DNA of 64,000 bases from Owenia fusiformis. Its lineage: Eukaryota > Annelida > Polychaeta > Sabellida > Oweniidae. A model generated the notes under the pieces. The model worked only from the letters and a program-made list of their open reading frames with translations, had not been told where the DNA came from and did no database searches. Shown one piece after another: positions 58,485 through 64,000 of the stretch (position 1 is the stretch's first letter; each line of letters opens with the position of its first letter). The stretch lies in contig CAIIXF020000001.1 of NCBI GenBank assembly GCA_903813345.2, forward strand, positions 47,943,885 through 48,007,884, read 5' to 3'. Position numbers and translations under genes: made by a program.

Positions 58485-59474
58485 TTGAGCTCATTGCTCG
58501 CGATGTCAGCGGGAACTTGCTCACGATAATCCGGGCCCTGGATAGTTACCGTAAAGTCAGTCCATACGAACATGCATGCATATCTTTTATCGGTAAATAT
58601 TAAGAAACTATATTGTTGGTGGTTTTTCAGTATGTAGGATATTTTTTCATGTTTGAGAATTATGTTGTTTTGATTTTGTCTAGTTTTATTAGGAGTGCGC
58701 TCTTTTTCACAGTCAAGTGTGGTGAAACTTTTCAAACTGTTTACGAAAACGAGTTGGTTTCGGTCACAAATTAACGTAGCCTTTGAGGCATGGTCTTTTT
58801 CCATGATTTCACGAGATTTAAGCAAAATCTCCGCGACCTTTTTGGCAAAAATCACCGATATACTTCCTCACACTTGTTACGTAAGCGGAACATTTAAAAA
58901 CGGTTTTAACTGTTCCATTAACGTAAAACAAGTCAGGAATTATTTTGATCATTCTGGCGTCTCACAAACTATATCGTTCGCAAACGCTTAGATTTTTTGA
59001 AACATATGATGCTGACACACGTATGTGCCTACATCTCGTGCATTATGGAAAAAGAAAAATTGTACCTTCGATGCTACGACATTTGTTACCGAAACAGATC
59101 CTTTTTCGTAACGAGTTTGAGTTTCGACAATTACGATCTCAGCGTGCAAATTATCGCTCAAACATTTTGAGCACAATCAACAAATAAACAATTGATAGCT
59201 AGCAATTGCAGATATCGATACTCGTGATAAACAAAAGATTTTGCTCAATAAATAGTCTCAATAATCGTAATTATCAACCTAATTCGCACTTTGAATTTCA
59301 TTATCAAATTCAATTGAACTATTAAAGACCCGAATAATGCTCTGTTGTCAAACAAGTATAGCCTTGAAGTTCAGGACAGCTTATTCATCAGAACAAAGAC
59401 CACTAACGTGGAAATAAAAATATTTTAAAGATTTACAAATTATGTAGATCCACTGTCTGCAAATACGCTTCAAC

Positions 59475-62400
59475 ATGTCTTCGTTCATCACCTTGTGCGC
59501 TGCTTTTGTTGCTCTTCATATCGCGCAGGTGAGTTACATCTAGAAACATAGTAAAACTAATACAGTAACTAAAGAACTTATTTGCAAGAATGGATTATAA
59601 ATCATGAAAATTTCACGCTTACAATAATTTTCAATATCAGTTTATATATGCCGTTTTGTTAATTGTCACTTCAGAACTCATTTACAAATACATTTATCAT
59701 ACTTTTATTTGTTCAAAACAATCGAGAATCTATCTCGCATATTTCAAAAACGGCACGAAATGTGTGACACCAGAACAATCTAGGAATAGTAAACATATCT
59801 AATCGTATACAATGTCTTGTAAACTTTTTCACCAGGTTGTGCTAGCAGATTATGATTTAAAAGTCCAACTCTTGAGAATCAACAACGCCAAATGGAAATA
59901 TTGTCGTAGAAAGTGTGGTCGCTCACAAATCGGTGCTTGCATCGACAAAGCTACGTCGTAAGTTGACATGAGGCTGTCGTAAAACATTTTTCAATAAATT
60001 GTTTGTTTTTTCGCCGTGTAGCCTTCTACTTTACTTAATGTTCTCTGTTAATCAAGGTAAACTTCCATATTTTCTCCCTAATTGAATTAAAAATATCATA
60101 TTGTTTCAACAGAAATGATAAATTCATCACGAATTGCGCCTATAAAGAGCGTCAGTTCACAGACGTAAGACCAAACAGAAATATTGACTTGACTAAATCT
60201 ACAGTGCTTGCTTCTACATTCAAAACGTGGCCGGTAAAGTATATATTACTTCATTTTATTCAAGACACATTCCTAAGATAATCACGTTAAACGTTTTTAA
60301 AAATAATGTGAAATGTTTTGCAAATAAAAAACACAGGGTCCTTTTAATGGAGGGAGTCCCCTCTTCTGTATCTGGTGTTGCTCACAAAAATGGTGGTTAA
60401 AAAACAGAATGCGATTATATAAAACGATAGAATGATGCAGGCTTTCCTTATTGTAGGGAAAAGTAAAACTGAAAGCTCGCACGAGACAGAACGCAAAACT
60501 CGTGACATACTTTGCCAGTCTTATCCAAATACGTCTCCCTGGTGGCCTGTATAGTAAAAAGACAGTCACTGTACGAGGGAAAGGTGTAAACCTATCAGTT
60601 CGGTAAGTTTCGCATGGACGCTTTCTGTATTAAAAATATTATACCATGATTAGTAAAAAAAATTCACACACGACTATTTAGCGGCAATTGGTAAATGACT
60701 TAAACTGATTCTTTACATAACGTCCACATGCGATGTAATGTCATCAAATTCTACTTCATCTTTTCAGCTTGACCTTTAGCTACATCTTAACGTGCAGTCC
60801 TAACTATTACGGCAGGAAATGTGAATTGTATTGCAAGGCGCCACCAAATGGAATCTGTAAAGTATCGGGTATTTTGATTTTTGCTTATGCTCCACTACAT
60901 CATATAGATAGTGAACGTTGTCCTTGGAGATCATTCTTTTTTGGTCGAAAAGGTTCGTGTGCTTTGGTACCATTATAATTCTTAGAATAATAATGGTATA
61001 ACACCATTTATATTTATCACTCATATATAGGAACCATATGGGGATATTTGTCATCACTCATCACCATTATGACGATCCAAAACATCGAGATACATTTCAT
61101 TCAAACTGGAATCAATACAAAACGTTCAAGAACAATTGAAAACTGCTCCGCTATTAAGCTACTAAGAAAGTTTATAACAGGTAGACACCGACCATATGAT
61201 TCTTTTAGTAAAATGTGGGAACAACAGGAGTTACTAAGATGAAGTAGATTTTTATCGTTTTTTTTTAATTTAAGGTGTCTGGGTGATTATCAGAAATTTA
61301 GACCAAACAGGAAATGCTTGAACCTTGAATCAGTTTTACTACTCCCATATATTATTTACATGACCAGGATCACAATGGTCATGATCGAAATGCTAGTCTA
61401 GTTTTTTCAGCCCTCTGAAAAGTGCCTGAAAAAAACTTAAAAGTTAGCATTTCCGAAAGGTCACTGAACAGAATATTTTGAATTTTTCAGGAAATGTGCC
61501 CCATATATTGCTTTAAATGATAGGAGCTTTGAAAATTAGAAAAATTGTCTGAAACAAAAATTGTGTCATAAAAAGGAAAAAAGATTTTTTCTCTATTTCT
61601 AGAAACACGTGGTACTAACTTCGACCGTTAATTTGAATCCAAACCGGATGTTTGAAAATCACGGATTACGAGTCTCATACTGCACCGTTTTTCTTCAAAC
61701 TTGCTCCATTCAAAGCATAACAAAAATCCCTTTCTGTTGGTACATTATTCTCTTAAGAAGAGTCCCTACTTCCAGCGGCATTTTGTTCCCCAGCTGAAAG
61801 AAGGCCTTCTAACAGCTGGGGACCAAAACGCTGCTAGAACAAGGGACTCTTTACAATAAAGTAATGCACCGACAGAAAGGCAATTTTGTTTTGCTTTTAA
61901 TGGTATAAGTTTGAAGAAAAACGGTGCAGTATGAGACTCGCAATCCTTGATTTACAAGCATCTGGTAGGTCAAAAATTCAAATTAACGGTCGAAGTTTGG
62001 ACCGCGTGAGAAATGAATTCAAATTTTCAAAGCTCTTATCATTGTGATCCTGGCCATGTAAATGATATATGGGAGTAGTGCAACTGACAGAAGATCAAAG
62101 CAGTACTCTGCCATCATACTTCAAAGAATTCTAAAATCCACATGTTTTTTTAATTTCCTGTTTATGGTGTAAATTTCTACCCCGACACCTAAAGGAGCTA
62201 AAAATCCAACCTCATTGTATGATTAATTTTGAAGATTGGAAATATCCCCTCTTAACACAAGATATAATTCTAACTTTTCAAACTTATTAAGTCTATGAAG
62301 CCGAAGCAAGTGTGAGCGAAGATTTTTTAATTTAGCCCCTTTTACAAAAGATTTTGCGTTCATTTTGTGCCTCACTTCATTATTTCTTCAAATGTAACAA

Positions 62401-64000
62401 TGCTACTTATTTTGGTAACGCCAACATTTAGACTAATTGCTCTTGATAATGCTTATTTCATATACATAAAATTAGGAAACCGTGTGAATGTTATCTGCAA
62501 GCGTGACTACTATGGTACAGGGTGTGGCACTAAATGTGTACCCTCAACCAAATTCACATGTGATCAGAAAACAGGAGCCAAAAAATGCAAGCCATACTTC
62601 TTTGGCAAAGACTGTGACACGGAATGCAAGCCTGGTGCAAACTACAAATGTGACAGTTCTACTGGTATGTATGAATTTTAGGATTACCTTTTGGCCATAT
62701 GTAAGTAAATGTTAATTAATAAATATGAAGTATGACATTCGTCCGCTAGTACCATCACTTTTTGCATGAACATCATTATTTCTCTATTGTCATTGTTCCT
62801 CTTTAGGTAAAAAGAAATGCAACAGAAGTTGGTATGGCCCAAGATGTGACGTAGAATGCAGATCAACATCACTTAGCAAATTCAAATGTAATCCATTGAC
62901 AGGCACTAAGGAATGCAACAAAGATTACTATGGCAAAAACTGTCAGACGTATTGTAAAGGTAGCTTTGGGTAAGATCGCTCTTACAGTCAATCTAGTACA
63001 CTACATTAGATCGTAAATTTTCCAAGTCAGCTATCTCTCAAATGTTTATTTCAATTTTAGACACTCCTGCCACCCGATACACGGTGGCAAGGTCTGCAAG
63101 CCAAACTATTATGGAGATGATTGTAAAGTGATTTGCACGGGAAACAGTAGATATACATGCGACCCAAAGACAGGAGCTAAAATATGCAATGAAGGATTAT
63201 TTGGGAAATATTGTATAACACAATGTCGACCTACTGGAAACAAAATATGTAACCCATCAGGTAAACTTATATGTAAACCTGATTATTATGGTATGCAGTG
63301 CAAGACCTTTTGCGACGATAGCGACTCAAACTATAAATGTGATGCACGAGGCAAAAAGATATGCAACCTAGGCTATTTTGGAACTGATTGTCAGACATTC
63401 TGTAAAGCTACAAAGACATATACCTGTGATGACAAGACAGGGGAGAGAAAATGTAGGAAGGGATACTATGGAAAGGAATGCAAAGTAGAATGCATAGATG
63501 GTCCTAGATATCAGTGCGACAAAGAAGGGAACAAAATATGCAGAACAAACTACCATGGCATGAATTGTAATGTACTTTGTATAACTACAATCGGAAATAC
63601 TTGCGACGAGCTAGGTAATAAGATATGCAGGCAATACTACTACGGGAATGAATGTTCCAAAAGGTGTGTACCGAGCCAGTCGTCGTATTGCGGCAACACT
63701 GGTAAGAAGTTTTGCTATGAAAATTACTTTGGACCGGAGTGTCAAACATATTGTAAGGAGACGCCACATTATATTTGTTCTCCATCTGGTCAGAAGATTT
63801 GCAGAGAAAATCAATTTGGAAGAAACTGTAACAAGAGATGCATCCCACAATTGGAATTCCAATGCAATACAACAAATGGTGAGCGGGTTTGTAATCGACA
63901 TTATTTTGGTGTTAGTTGTTTAACATACTGTAAAGAAAGCGTATCTGCTAAATGTGACAACAAAACAGGAGAAAAAATATGCAAAGAAAATTTCTATGGT
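59475..64000 (+). CDS. Secreted Notch-ligand-like protein with tandem DSL modules (3' end beyond window)
   Basis: Exons 59475-59528, 59836-59957, 60113-60233, 60457-60602, 60768-60868, 62476-62664, 62807-62969 and 63061-64000+ join in phase. A signal peptide (MSSFITLCAAFVALHIAQ) is followed by a region of about 140 residues that reads like the N-terminal C2/MNNL region of Delta/Jagged: YDLKVQLL, several Cys, FKTWPGKVKLKA, VTVRGKGVNLSV, and LTFSYILTCSPNYYGRKCEL directly before the first DSL. Then come at least 16 modules with C(x5)YYG(x2)C(x3)C(x7-10)C(x4-7)C. No EGF repeat or membrane segment is seen before the edge. Function inferred: extracellular, possibly a Notch-pathway ligand or antagonist, or a matrix protein. 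Confidence 0.75.
59836..60602 (+). CDS. DSL gene exons 2-4: MNNL/C2-like N-terminal domain
   Basis: The joined exons give about 130 residues between the signal peptide and the first DSL. Features shared with Notch ligands by position: an opening beta strand (DYDLKVQLLRI), a Cys cluster (YCRRKCGRSQIGAC), a TWPG turn followed by a basic strand, and a strand VTVRGKGV about 10 residues before the DSL. The similarity is by order and a few key residues, so the domain call is tentative. Confidence 0.5.
60768..60868 (+). CDS. DSL gene exon 5: first DSL module
   Basis: SYILTCSPNYYGRKCELYCK is the module that best matches the DSL opening of Delta/Jagged (Y.F.C...YYG..C..FC). It continues GICKVSG into the next exon. 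The tryptophan-containing end of a classical DSL (CNPGW.G..C) is replaced by CKRDYYGTGC, which starts the next module. Confidence 0.7.
61273..62190. mobile_element. Foldback element in intron 5 of the DSL gene
   Basis: AGGTGTCTGGGTGATTATCA at the left and CCCGACACCT at the right, with AAATTTAGACCAAACAGGAAAT pairing with ATTTCCTGTTTATGGTGTAAAT, form the inverted ends. The arms match 20470-21165. The centre is occupied by a second, unrelated hairpin (61605-62005). Confidence 0.7.
61605..62005. mobile_element. Nested hairpin element of about 400 bp
   Basis: TTCGACCGTTAATTTGAAT pairs with AAATTCAAATTAACGGTCGAA, and GAGTCTCATACTGCACCGTT with AACGGTGCAGTATGAGACTC. The centre is CCCCAGCTG...CAGCTGGGG near 61800. 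It sits in the middle of the outer foldback element. Confidence 0.75.
63061..64000 (+). CDS. DSL gene exon 8: eleven modules in one exon
   Basis: Open to the window edge without an intron. Modules open with CKPNYYG, CNEGLFG, CKPDYYG, CNLGYFG, CRKGYYG, CRTNYHG, CRQYYYG, CYENYFG, CRENQFG, CNRHYFG and CKENFYG (last one cut by the edge). Unit length is about 28-31 residues. Upstream modules are spread over exons 5-7 with introns, so this exon looks like a block grown by internal tandem duplication. Confidence 0.75.

Noticed and set aside
61609-61797. 62-codon plus-strand frame in the DSL gene intron
   Set aside because: Lies in the arm of a nested hairpin element.
63368-63901. Minus-strand frames opposite the DSL modules
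   Set aside because: Shadows of the coding exon; the Cys/YYG periodicity is on the plus strand only.

Overview
This looks like an AT-rich, intron-rich nuclear genome segment from an invertebrate animal. Every host gene but one is split by GT-AG introns, there is no operon structure, and the intergenic and intronic DNA is full of short inverted-repeat transposons and decayed Tc1/mariner copies. The gene families fit a lophotrochozoan (mollusc, annelid or brachiopod-like animal), but the species cannot be told from sequence alone: a somatomedin-B plus 7TM receptor, a sigma-class GST, an ApoD-like lipocalin, a mosaic MAM/LDLa/SRCR membrane protease and a Notch-ligand-like secreted protein.

Layout. 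1-4950: gene-poor repeats (inverted-repeat elements, triple 25-bp palindromes, a tRNA-like SINE, degenerate tandem repeats). 4958-32188, minus strand: one very large gene for a type II transmembrane, enteropeptidase-like serine protease. I could assemble 40 consecutive exons whose phases all agree (6,030 coding bases, about 2,010 residues): cytoplasmic tail, TM, SEA, Thr/Pro stalk, 2 MAM, LDLa, MAM, 2 SRCR, MAM, 12 LDLa, SRCR, trypsin. The exon with the catalytic Ser is not in the window. Its 4.85-kb intron at 11668-16514 holds a complete intronless GPCR gene on the same strand (12674-15313). 32189-48400: mostly mobile DNA, with mariner remnants, a Ty3/gypsy-like gag-protease element lacking RT/RNaseH/integrase but with a long repeat-rich 3' LTR, a GGGACTCC-type inverted-repeat element, and nested foldback elements.

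48412-54393, plus: five-exon sigma GST whose introns carry several MITEs. 55444-58074, plus: five-exon ApoD-like lipocalin. 59475-64000+, plus: gene for a secreted protein with a Notch-ligand-like N-terminal (C2/MNNL-like) domain and at least 16 tandem DSL-type cysteine modules, running off the right edge. This last gene is the most unusual object here: canonical Notch ligands have one DSL followed by EGF repeats, while this one repeats the DSL signature itself.

The host genes do not form an evident pathway. The protease, the GPCR and the DSL protein are extracellular or cell-surface modular proteins, and the GST and lipocalin are small-molecule handling proteins. Exon boundaries were read by eye from splice signals, domain continuity and phase; no transcript evidence was available.
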